Source: Alcanivorax hongdengensis A-11-3 (GTDB taxonomy: Bacteria > Pseudomonadota > Gammaproteobacteria > Pseudomonadales > Alcanivoracaceae). From it: a stretch of DNA of 64,000 nt. The translations under genes and the position numbers were made by a program. Below are positions 57,073 to 64,000 of the stretch, in pieces (positions within the stretch are counted from its first letter, which is position 1; every line of letters starts with the position of its first letter). The notes beneath the pieces were generated by a model, which searched no databases, was not told the origin of the DNA, and saw nothing but the letters and a program-made list of their open reading frames with translations. Where the stretch lies: contig NZ_AMRJ01000017.1 in the NCBI RefSeq assembly GCF_000300995.1, positions 1 to 64,000 of the forward strand. The letters run 5' to 3'.

Positions 57073-58026
57073 ATGAGCGCCTGGTCCGACTTTATTGCCA
57101 GCCAGTCCCTGGCCGCTACCGCCAACACCCCGTTGCTAGCCCACTGCGATCACCTGGCCGTGATCCGTGCCAGCGGTGAGGAAGCCGGCCACTATCTGCA
57201 GGGCCAACTGACCTGTGACCTTCAGGATATTGATCACGGTGCCCACCGCAACGGCATGCACCTGAGCCTCAAGGGCCGCGGCCTGGTCTCCATGCGCGTG
57301 GTGAAAAGTCGCGACGGCTACCTGCTGCTATGCCCGGCGGACAAGGCCGAGGACGTGATCAAGGCGCTGATCAAATATCGCCTGCGCGCCAAGGTGGACT
57401 TCCAGGTAGACGCTGACGCGGTGGTGCTCGGCGTGGCCGGCGACCTGGAAGGCACTGGCCTGTCCGTGCTGCCCGCCGCCGGTGAAAGCCACTGCAATGA
57501 TCACACCCTGGCCCTGCGCTACCCGCACACGGAGCAAATGCTGCTGATCACCCACGGCGAGCACGCCATCAAGCTATGGCCGCAACTGGCCGCCAATCGC
57601 GCCCTGACCGGTGCCAACGGCTGGCTGTGCCAGGACATCCTGGCCGGCGAGGCCATGGTCTTTGCCGGCGCGGAAGATCTGTTCCTGCCGCAGGTGCTCA
57701 ACTACGACGTGACCGGCGCGGTGAGCTTCAAGAAAGGCTGCTACACCGGCCAGGAAGTGGTGGCACGCATGCACTTCAAGGGCAAGCTCAAGCAGCGCAT
57801 GCAGCGTATCGACTACCAGGCGGCAATCCCCCTGGCCCCGGGCCAGGTGGTACGCGATGCCAACGGCAAGGCCGCCGGTGAAGTGGTCATCAGCGCCAGG
57901 GGCAGCGACGCCCACCACGCGCTGATCGTCCTGCGCCGCGACACCGACGGCATCCTGTTTGCCGACGACCAGCCGCTGGACAGCAAGCTGGTGGGGCTGC
58001 CCTATTCCTTGCCGTGGAAAGAGTGA
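57073..58026 (+). CDS. ygfZ: Folate-binding protein YgfZ (iron-sulfur/tRNA modification factor)
   Basis: A 317-residue relative of the glycine-cleavage T-protein. The hallmark KKGCYTGQEVVARMH, with the essential Cys, is present, as are LQGQLTCDLQDI and LSLKGRGL. YgfZ supports repair or assembly of certain Fe-S enzymes such as MiaB using tetrahydrofolate. ATG 57073 has GGAGAG upstream; the longer frame to 56983 overlaps the sdhE promoter. Repeat copy B begins 3 bp after the stop. Confidence 0.94.
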   Translation: MSAWSDFIASQSLAATANTPLLAHCDHLAVIRASGEEAGHYLQGQLTCDLQDIDHGAHRNGMHLSLKGRGLVSMRVVKSRDGYLLLCPADKAEDVIKALIKYRLRAKVDFQVDADAVVLGVAGDLEGTGLSVLPAAGESHCNDHTLALRYPHTEQMLLITHGEHAIKLWPQLAANRALTGANGWLCQDILAGEAMVFAGAEDLFLPQVLNYDVTGAVSFKKGCYTGQEVVARMHFKGKLKQRMQRIDYQAAIPLAPGQVVRDANGKAAGEVVISARGSDAHHALIVLRRDTDGILFADDQPLDSKLVGLPYSLPWKE

Positions 58027-58028
58027 GA

Positions 58029-58196
58029 TTAATTGAGAATGGATAATGGATAATTGATAACGGCGCGTTCAAGCGTGGTCATTATCAGAAAGCAAAGAGG
58101 CCGCGCCCAATGACTGGGCGCGGCCTCTTGCGTTTCAATCACTGCGAGCCCCGCTCTCGCGCCGTTATCAATTATCCATTATCAACTATCAATTGC
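58029..58196. repeat. AT-ended hairpin repeat, copy B (MITE-like)
   Basis: Left arm 58030-58061 and right arm 58164-58196 are inverted relatives of those in copies A and C. The centre carries a 15-bp perfect GC-rich stem, AAGAGGCCGCGCCCA (58095-58109) with TGGGCGCGGCCTCTT (58115-58129). It occupies the gap between convergent ygfZ and the acyl-CoA gene and overlaps the latter by 15 nt. Confidence 0.92.
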
Positions 58197-59294
58197 CTCT
58201 AACGGATTTTTCGGTGCCGGGCAGCGGAAGAAACCGTCGATGTAGGTGGCGGGCACGTCGGCAACGCTGCGGTGGCGAAAGCCCGGTTTGCCGTCCTTGT
58301 CGATCAGCAGGGCCCGCACCCCTTCACGGAAGTCGCCGTGCAGGGAACACTGTACCGCCACGCACCATTCCATGCGAAACACCTCGGCCAACGTCATGTA
58401 GGTGGAACGGCGCAGCTGTTCCCACACCAGGTGAGCGGTCTGCGGGCAGCCGCGCTCCAGGTTGCCCAGGGCCTTGTCCAGCCAGCGGTCACGCTCCTTG
58501 GCGGTCAGCAACTGCTCCGTGACGACCTGGATGCTTTCGCCATCACACAGGCGGTTGATCTGCGCCAGGTGGTCCACCAGCGGATGGGGCAGCTCGCCCA
58601 TGTCGGCGCCCTGCTGCTTGAACAGACGATAGATCACCGCCCGGTTGTCGCGGTCACTGTCAGTGAAATCCTGCTCGGCCAGCGCCTGCAGCAGGCTGTC
58701 CGCGTCCGCGTCCACCATGCGGTCGGCCATGCCCACTTCCACCGCTTCGCGACCATTGATGTGCACACCGGTGAGGCCCAGGAACAGCCCCACCTTGCCG
58801 GGCAGACGATTAAGGAACCAGCTGCCGCCCACATCCGGGAACAGGCCGATGGTGATCTCCGGCATGGCCAGGCGCGAGCGCGGCGTCACCAGGCGGAAGT
58901 CCGCGCCCTGCATCAGGCCCATACCACCGCCCATGACAATGCCATCGCCATAGACAATCACCGGAATGGCACTGCGGTGCAGGCGGTAATCAAGCGCGTA
59001 TTCCTCGGCAAAATACTGCTCGGTAAAGGGGTTACGGCCCTCACCGGCATGTTTCACCATGGACTTGTGCATCTGCACGATATCGCCACCGGCGCAGAAC
59101 GCCTTGCCACCGGCGCCATCCAGCCACAGGGCGACAATATCATCACGGCCTTCCCACTCATCCATCTTGCTCATCAACGTCTGGATCATTTCCAGACTCA
59201 GGGCGTTCAGGGATTTGGGCGCATTCAGCGTGGCCCGCACGATCACGCCACCGTTACGGGTGGGCACTTCGGAAAACAGCACGCAATCAGACAC
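58182..59294 (-). CDS. Enoyl-CoA hydratase/3-hydroxyisobutyryl-CoA hydrolase family protein
   Basis: A 370-residue crotonase-fold protein of the ECH_2 type. Oxyanion-hole segments KAFCAGGDIVQMHKS and GIVMGGGMGLMQGADFR are present, as are EITIGLFPDVGGSWFL and the longer C-terminal part seen in 3-hydroxyisobutyryl-CoA hydrolases of valine breakdown. It starts GTG with AAGGAG upstream. The last residues (EAIDS) and the stop come from repeat copy B, so the native C-terminus was probably altered by insertion; the core ends at the usual NPL. Confidence 0.92.
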   Translation of the reverse strand: MSDCVLFSEVPTRNGGVIVRATLNAPKSLNALSLEMIQTLMSKMDEWEGRDDIVALWLDGAGGKAFCAGGDIVQMHKSMVKHAGEGRNPFTEQYFAEEYALDYRLHRSAIPVIVYGDGIVMGGGMGLMQGADFRLVTPRSRLAMPEITIGLFPDVGGSWFLNRLPGKVGLFLGLTGVHINGREAVEVGMADRMVDADADSLLQALAEQDFTDSDRDNRAVIYRLFKQQGADMGELPHPLVDHLAQINRLCDGESIQVVTEQLLTAKERDRWLDKALGNLERGCPQTAHLVWEQLRRSTYMTLAEVFRMEWCVAVQCSLHGDFREGVRALLIDKDGKPGFRHRSVADVPATYIDGFFRCPAPKNPLEAIDS

Positions 59295-59344
59295 AGCAAC
59301 TCCTTGGTCTCAACTCGGCAAGGATGGTAACAGAAGCAGGGAAG

Positions 59345-59510
59345 TTAATTGATAATTGAGAATGGATAATTGATAGCTGCGCGAGCAGCGTATGCAGAAT
59401 CTTGAAGCGCAGAGGCCGCGTCCACACGTTGGGCGCGGGGCCTCTTGCATTGAAGACCCTGAGAGTCCAGTCCGCGCGTTATCAATTATCCATTCTCAAT
59501 TATCAATTGC
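59345..59510. repeat. AT-ended hairpin repeat, copy C (MITE-like)
   Basis: Left arm 59345-59376 (AATTGATAATTGAGAATGG core) and right arm 59478-59510 are inverted copies. The centre has AGAGGCC...GGCCTCTT with the GC-rich stem of copy B in degenerate form. It lies between the acyl-CoA gene start and ung, and its last base is the first base of the ung stop codon. Confidence 0.92.
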
Positions 59511-60196
59511 TACTCCGGCACCGACCAGTCAATCGCCGTCAGTCCCTGTTGCAGCAGGTACTGGTTGGCACGGGAAAAATGACCACAGCCGAGAAAGCCG
59601 CGATGGGCAGACAGTGGCGACGGGTGTGGTGCGGTGAGTACACAGTGGCGCTGACGGTCGATCAGCCGGCCCTTCTTCTGAGCGTGGCTGCCCCACAGCA
59701 AAAACACCAGACCACTACGCTCACGGTTGAGGTGTTCAATGGCCTGGTCGGTGAAGGTTTCCCAGCCCTGCTTCTGGTGCGAGGCCGCCTGGCCGGCTTC
59801 CACGGTCAGCACCGCGTTGAGCAGCAGCACGCCCTGCTCGGCCCAGTGGATCAGGTTGCCATGGGACGGCGGCGTGATGCCCAGATCCCGCTGGATTTCC
59901 TTGTAGATATTGACCAGTGACGGCGGCGTCCTGACGCCGTGCTGCACGGAGAAACACAGGCCATGGGCCTGGTTGGGGCCGTGGTACGGGTCCTGGCCGA
60001 GAATCACCACCTTGACCTGGTCAAAGGGGGTGAGATTGAAGGCATTGAAGATATCCGGGCCCGGCGGGTAGACGGTCTTGCCCGCCTTTTTCTGCTCGGC
60101 AAGGAAGGCGCGCAGGCGGTGCATGTAGTCCTTGTCGAACTCCGTCGCCAGGCAGCGCTGCCAGCCCGGTTCCATCTGCACCGCCCGTTCAGCCAT
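59510..60196 (-). CDS. ung: Uracil-DNA glycosylase
   Basis: A 228-residue family 1 UDG removing uracil from DNA. Catalytic Asp69 is in [17 protein letters not shown], the uracil pocket includes [12 protein letters not shown], and the His loop is [16 protein letters not shown] 60196 (or 60202) overlaps the end of the TetR gene. The stop abuts repeat copy C, yet the C-terminus looks complete. Confidence 0.97.
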   Translation of the reverse strand: MAERAVQMEPGWQRCLATEFDKDYMHRLRAFLAEQKKAGKTVYPPGPDIFNAFNLTPFDQVKVVILGQDPYHGPNQAHGLCFSVQHGVRTPPSLVNIYKEIQRDLGITPPSHGNLIHWAEQGVLLLNAVLTVEAGQAASHQKQGWETFTDQAIEHLNRERSGLVFLLWGSHAQKKGRLIDRQRHCVLTAPHPSPLSAHRGFLGCGHFSRANQYLLQQGLTAIDWSVPE

Positions 60197-60860
60197 GGGC
60201 ATGGGCCAACAGCTTGCTGAACAGGTTGTGCATGCGCGGCTGCACGAATTCCATCAGCGCATTCTCCGGGTGCACCAGCAGGCGCTGTTCCAGCGTCATC
60301 ATGGTGCTGAGAATCAGCTCCGCATCCATGCGCGGATGCTCACTGCCCAGCAGGGTGCAGGCGCCTTCCAGCAGCATCATTTGCTGGCGCAGATACAGAT
60401 CCGCCAGGTCACTGAGGCGCTTGTCGAGCACCGCTTCCTGCAGGAAGGCCTGCTCGGCGATCAGGTGACCACGGCGCTGGGTGACCTCGTTGATGATAAA
60501 GCCGGCGGTCATCTCGCTCAGGCCCTTGAGCAGCCGCTCCAGCTGGGCCGGGTCTTTCAGGTCGTCGGCGGAGAAGCTCTCCATCAGGGCGAAGGCCTGC
60601 TGGCGGAACGGCTCGATCACATCAGCCATGGCCCGCTCGGCAAACAGCGTAAAGGCATCGGCGATCAGGTCGGAGATGTCCTTGAAGTAATAGGTGGTGG
60701 CGGACAGCGGCACATCCGCCTCCTTGGCCACCGCCCGGTGACGCACAGAGCGGATCCCCTCGCGCACGATAATGGTGAGCGCCGCCTCCAGAATGGCCTG
60801 GCGGCGCTGTTCGCTACCGGCCCGGCGGGTTTTTCGTCCCTGATATTGGATTGCAGTCAT
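60189..60860 (-). CDS. TetR-family transcriptional regulator
   Basis: A 223-residue repressor-type protein. The N-terminal helix-turn-helix (about 18-64: [34 protein letters not shown]) is typical. The ligand domain has no recognisable specificity. Its stop overlaps the ung start, and lysS lies 61 bp upstream on the same strand. A TetR gene next to lysS-prfB is also known in Pseudomonas. Confidence 0.9.
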   Translation of the reverse strand: MTAIQYQGRKTRRAGSEQRRQAILEAALTIIVREGIRSVRHRAVAKEADVPLSATTYYFKDISDLIADAFTLFAERAMADVIEPFRQQAFALMESFSADDLKDPAQLERLLKGLSEMTAGFIINEVTQRRGHLIAEQAFLQEAVLDKRLSDLADLYLRQQMMLLEGACTLLGSEHPRMDAELILSTMMTLEQRLLVHPENALMEFVQPRMHNLFSKLLAHAHG

Positions 60861-60921
60861 CAGTCTTCAGCCAGCCTTAAAAACAATGAGCATACCACCG
60901 CACGGCACGTGCGACTTGGCT

Positions 60922-62412
60922 CTAGCGACCTGTCGGGCGCATGTGCGGGAACAGGATTACATCGCGGATGGACGGTGCATCAGTAAAAAGCATGACCAGA
61001 CGATCAATGCCGATGCCCTCGCCCGCCGTGGGCGGCAGGCCGTGTTCCAGGGCCACCACGTAATCCTCGTCGAAGAACATGGCCTCGTCGTCCCCCGCTT
61101 CCTTCTCTTCCACCTGCTTGCGGAAACGCTCCGCCTGGTCCTCGGCGTCGTTCAGCTCCGAGAAGCCATTGGCGATCTCGCGGCCACCGACAAAGAACTC
61201 GAAGCGGTCGGTGACAAAGGGGTTGGCATCACTGCGACGGGCCAGCGGTGATACCTCGGTGGGGTATTCGGTGATGAAGGTCGGGTCCTTCAGACGGTGT
61301 TCCACGGTCTTTTCGAAAATCTCGATCTGCACCTTGCCCAGGCCGTAACCGTCCTTGAGCGGAATGCCCAGCCCCTCGGCGATCCGGCGCGCGCCCTGCT
61401 CGTCGGCCAGCTGAGCGGGGTCGATGTCCGGGTTGAAGTGCACAATGGAATCAAACACGGTCATGCGCGCAAACGGCTTGCCGAAGTCGTAGACATCGCC
61501 CTGGTAGTGCACATCGGTGCTGCCCAATACGCTCTGTGCCACGGTGCGCAGCATTTCCTCGGTGAGGTTCATCAGGTCACGGTAGTCGGCAAATGCCTGA
61601 TAGAACTCCAGCATGGTGAACTCGGGGTTGTGCCGGGTGGACAGCCCCTCGTTGCGGAAATTGCGGTTGATCTCGAACACCTTCTCGAAACCGCCCACCA
61701 CCAGACGCTTGAGGTACAGTTCCGGCGCGATGCGCAGGTACATGTCCAGGTCCAGGCTGTTGTGGTAGGTGACGAAGGGGCGCGCCGTGGCGCCACCGGG
61801 GATCACCTGCAGCATGGGGGTTTCCGCTTCCACGAAGCCTTTCTGCACCAGGAAGTTGCGGATACCGGCGACCACCTGGGAGCGGATCTGGAAGGCCTTG
61901 CGGGTGTCTTCGTTGACGATCAGGTCCACATAGCGCTGACGATACTTGGCTTCGGTATCAGTCAGGCCCTTGTGTTTTTCCGGCAGAGGACGCAGGGATT
62001 TGGTGAGCAGCACATACTCATCCATCATCACGTACAGGTCACCCTTGCCGGATTTGCACAGCGTGCCGCGCACGCCGATGATGTCGCCCAGATCCCAGTG
62101 CTTGGTGTCCTTCTGCACATCCTTGGTGGCATACACCTGAATGCGCCCGGACATGTCCTGCAGCACCTTGAAGGCCTTGCGGTCGAGCATCAGCCGGCCA
62201 GCCACCGCCACCTGGATACCCTTCTCTTCCAGTTCTTCCTTGCTCAGCTCGCCATACTGCGCCTGCAGTTCAGCGGCCAGGGAATCACGGCGAAAGTCGT
62301 TGGGGAAGGGATTGCCCGCTTCACGTAGCTCGGCCAGCTTGGCGCGGCGCTCGGCAATCAGGCGATTCTCGGATTCCTGCTGTTCGGTTGCGGTGTTCTG
62401 TTCGTCAGCCAT
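60922..62412 (-). CDS. lysS: Lysyl-tRNA synthetase (class II)
   Basis: A 496-residue class IIb synthetase. An N-terminal OB fold (about 60-150: [19 protein letters not shown]) is followed by the catalytic domain: motif 2 around [20 protein letters not shown] and motif 3 [15 protein letters not shown] near the C-terminus. It charges tRNA-Lys. It follows prfB on the same strand, with a GACGTC-rich repeat between. Confidence 0.98.
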   Translation of the reverse strand: MADEQNTATEQQESENRLIAERRAKLAELREAGNPFPNDFRRDSLAAELQAQYGELSKEELEEKGIQVAVAGRLMLDRKAFKVLQDMSGRIQVYATKDVQKDTKHWDLGDIIGVRGTLCKSGKGDLYVMMDEYVLLTKSLRPLPEKHKGLTDTEAKYRQRYVDLIVNEDTRKAFQIRSQVVAGIRNFLVQKGFVEAETPMLQVIPGGATARPFVTYHNSLDLDMYLRIAPELYLKRLVVGGFEKVFEINRNFRNEGLSTRHNPEFTMLEFYQAFADYRDLMNLTEEMLRTVAQSVLGSTDVHYQGDVYDFGKPFARMTVFDSIVHFNPDIDPAQLADEQGARRIAEGLGIPLKDGYGLGKVQIEIFEKTVEHRLKDPTFITEYPTEVSPLARRSDANPFVTDRFEFFVGGREIANGFSELNDAEDQAERFRKQVEEKEAGDDEAMFFDEDYVVALEHGLPPTAGEGIGIDRLVMLFTDAPSIRDVILFPHMRPTGR

Positions 62413-62433
62413 GTAGTTACCTTACAAGGGTCG

Positions 62434-62548
62434 AACGTCAGACGTCAGACGTCGGACGCAATAAAACTTTGCCTGGGTCGGACGCCTGTGACCAGACATC
62501 CGACGCTGTGGGTTTGGCGTCCGACGTCAGACTTCCGACGTCAGACGC
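62434..62548. repeat. GACGTC-rich inverted repeat
   Basis: The left arm (62434-62459, ends GACGTCGGACGC) and right arm (62517-62548, begins GCGTCCGACGTC) share a 12-bp perfect inverted match and are made of repeated GACGTCAGAC-like units. The 57-bp centre contains further GTCGGACGC/TCCGACGC copies. It fills the prfB-lysS gap, 4 bp from the prfB stop. Fragments recur at 24101 and 39583. Confidence 0.75.
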
Positions 62549-62552
62549 CTCG

Positions 62553-63669
62553 TCACAAGCCCGCTTTCAGGGACGCTTCGATAAACTTGTCCAGCGCGCC
62601 ATCCAGCACCTGCTGGGTGTTGTGGCTTTCCACATTGGTGCGCAGGTCCTTGATGCGGCCATCATCAAGCACGTAGGAGCGAATCTGGCTGCCCCAGCCG
62701 ATATCCGCCTTGTTGTCTTCCATGGCCTGCTTCTCGGCATTGCGGCGCTGCATTTCCAGTTCGTAGACCTTGGCCTGCATCATCTTCATGGCCTTGTCCT
62801 TGTTCTGGTGCTGGCTGCGCTCGCTCTGGCACTGGGTCACCACGGTGTGCTCGGTGCCGCCCTCGTCCTTGAAGGTATAGGTCAGACGCACCGCCGAGTC
62901 GGTCCGGTTAACGTGCTGACCACCGGCGCCGGAGGCCCGGTAGGTGTCCACCCGCATGTTGCCCATGTCGATATCGATATCGATGTCGTCATCCACTTCC
63001 GGAGACACGAACACGGAGCTGAAAGAGGTATGGCGGCGGCCACCGGAATCGAACGGGCTCTTGCGCACCAGGCGGTGCACGCCGGTTTCAGTGCGCAGCC
63101 AGCCGAAGGCGTACTCGCCCTCGAAGCGCACAGTGGCCGACTTGATACCCGCCACATCGCCGGCGGACGCTTCCACCAGCTCGGTCTTGAAGCCGTGGGC
63201 CTCGCCCCAGCGCAGGTACATGCGCAGCATCATTTCCGCCCAGTCCTGGGCCTCGGTGCCGCCGGAGCCGGCCTGGATATCCAGGTAGGCGTTGCAGGGG
63301 TCCATCTGGCCGGCGAACATGCGGCGGAATTCCAGGTCGGCCACCATGGCCTCCAGGCGTTCCAGCTCGCTTTCCACTTCCGGCAGGCTGTCTTCGTCGC
63401 CCTCTTCCACCACCAGATCCAGCAGCGCCTGGGTATCTTCAATGCCCTGGCCGGCTTCATCGATGGTTTTTACCACGCCTTCCAGCTGGGCGCGTTCCTT
63501 GCCCAGACCCTGGGCGTAGGTGGGGTCGTTCCAGACATCGGGGTTTTCGAGTTCTCGCTCGACTTCGGTCAGACGCTCGCTCTTCTGATCGTAGTCAAAG
63601 ATACCCCCTAAGCGCACCGACGCGCTCGCCGAGGTCAGAAAGATGGTTTCGCAGCGGATTGACTTCCAT
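62553..63669 (-). CDS. prfB: Peptide chain release factor 2 (programmed +1 frameshift)
   Basis: A 371-residue release factor made by +1 frameshifting: 24 codons from ATG 63669 (MEVNPLRNH...ALRGYL), an in-frame TGA at 63595-63597, then the remaining frame from Asp (GAC 63594-63596) to the stop at 62553. The SPF stop-codon recognition motif (RKSPFDSGG) and the GGQ peptidyl-hydrolysis motif ([13 protein letters not shown]) are intact. It terminates at UAA and UGA. A longer second-frame ORF reaching 63701 is not the real start. Confidence 0.97.
63594..63610 (-). promoter_or_regulatory. RF2 autoregulatory frameshift site
   Basis: Minus strand AGGGGGTATCTTTGAC is identical to the E. coli prfB site: an internal Shine-Dalgarno, the CUU slippery codon and UGA with following C. 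Low RF2 slows termination here and lets ribosomes slip to make RF2. Confidence 0.95.
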
Positions 63670-63818
63670 ACGTCTCTCTGTGTTTGGGTTGAGCTGCACA
63701 CTGGCCGGTGGCCAATGTAAAACGGCGCAGTGTAGCGGTTTGCGCCGTGGGTGACGAGGGGCGAGACGCCCCCTTCCCGCCGGAGCCAGCAGGCTGGCCC
63801 CGGCAGAACAGGAAAGCG

Positions 63819-64000
63819 TCAGTCCTTCAGCTCGTAGACGTGATAGGCCGCGGCTTTCATATGGTCGATGGTGGTGCCGATGTAACGGGCATTGTCGGGA
63901 ATGCCGGAGCCGGTGGCGAACACCTTGAAGCGACGAACTTCCTTGGGCGTGTCGATCACGGTATCCGCGTCCACTTCCACCCACATGCAAATCGACGCAT
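63819..64000 (-). CDS. DUF7352-like protein, C-terminal fragment
   Basis: A partial minus-strand frame open to the window edge, ending TGA at 63819-63821. The last 59 residues read ICMWVEVD, then RRFKVFATGSGIPDNARYIG and AAAYHVYELKD at the end. The layout (CMWVEVD, then ATGSGIPDNARYIGTT, then YHVYEL) resembles small DUF7352 proteins with KxxxW/ATG/YIG patterns. Function unknown. It lies 150 bp upstream of prfB on the same strand. Confidence 0.7.
   Translation of the reverse strand, partial: ASICMWVEVDADTVIDTPKEVRRFKVFATGSGIPDNARYIGTTIDHMKAAAYHVYELKD

Noticed and set aside
63595..63701. prfB starting in the second frame at 63701, or prfB broken by a frameshift
   Set aside because: The junction matches the conserved RF2 programmed +1 site exactly, so the interruption is regulatory and the start is ATG 63669.

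Overview
This window reads as chromosomal DNA of a GC-rich gammaproteobacterium. The gene families and gene order (cysM next to a gacS/barA-type kinase, lepA-lepB-DUF4845-rnc-era-recO-pdxJ, algU-mucA-mucB-mucC-mucD, fabA-fabB, rlmD-relA-mazG) resemble Pseudomonadales/Oceanospirillales. An Alcanivorax-like marine bacterium is my best guess, but that is inferred from family resemblance and was not checked against a database. Almost everything looks like vertically inherited housekeeping DNA. I see no prophage, CRISPR array or intact insertion sequence.

Layout. 1-250: tRNA-Gly and tRNA-Glu with a clear promoter. 0.35-2.5 kb: a glutathione S-transferase and a RimK-like ATP-grasp protein. 2.6-6.4 kb: a PQQ-type sugar dehydrogenase and ccmABCDE (heme delivery for cytochrome c). 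6.5-10 kb: a lipocalin lipoprotein, a DUF4279 / CYTH / small protein / CHAD cassette, and a guanidinium exporter gene behind a tandem-hairpin guanidine-II-type riboswitch. 10-14.8 kb: metR-metE and two cytochrome oxidase assembly genes (SCO1-like, CtaG-like). 14.8-21.7 kb: a nitrate locus. It comprises the ABC transporter nrtA-nrtB-nrtD, a porin in the same operon, and the regulators nasT and nasS with an unlisted 58-residue ORF wedged between them. Upstream of nrtA lie a sigma-54 promoter, two hexaloop hairpins and a terminator, which is the expected arrangement for NasT (ANTAR) antitermination. 22.8-30.2 kb: tRNA-Arg, bacterioferritin and its ferredoxin, an AlgP/histone-H1-like lysine-rich protein, adk, and the second half of the cytochrome c maturation system (ccmF-G-H-I). 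30.6-34.7 kb: fabA-fabB and two tandem porins. 34.8-41.3 kb: mazG, relA, rlmD, a PolB-like exonuclease and cysM. 41.5-50.2 kb: a hybrid sensor kinase and the pdxJ...lepA operon. 50.3-54.4 kb: the envelope stress operon rpoE-rseA-rseB-rseC-mucD. 54.7-64 kb: nadB, ygfX-sdhE, ygfZ, an acyl-CoA hydrolase/hydratase, ung, a TetR regulator, lysS and prfB with its programmed frameshift, then a partial DUF7352-like gene.

Most interesting structure. (1) A repeat family of about 165 bp is present three times (35662, 58029, 59345). Each copy has AT-rich inverted ends of about 32 bp around a GC-rich hairpin. Each sits directly against the stop codon of a minus-strand gene, and one copy supplies the final residues and stop codon of that gene. 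(2) A GACGTC-rich inverted repeat lies between prfB and lysS, with fragments elsewhere. (3) The nrtA leader and the nasT-smORF-nasS arrangement form a nitrate-sensing system readable from DNA alone. (4) A guanidine-II riboswitch precedes gdx, with an atypical second loop. Starts were adjusted where a Shine-Dalgarno sequence or family length supported it, and many genes use GTG or TTG.
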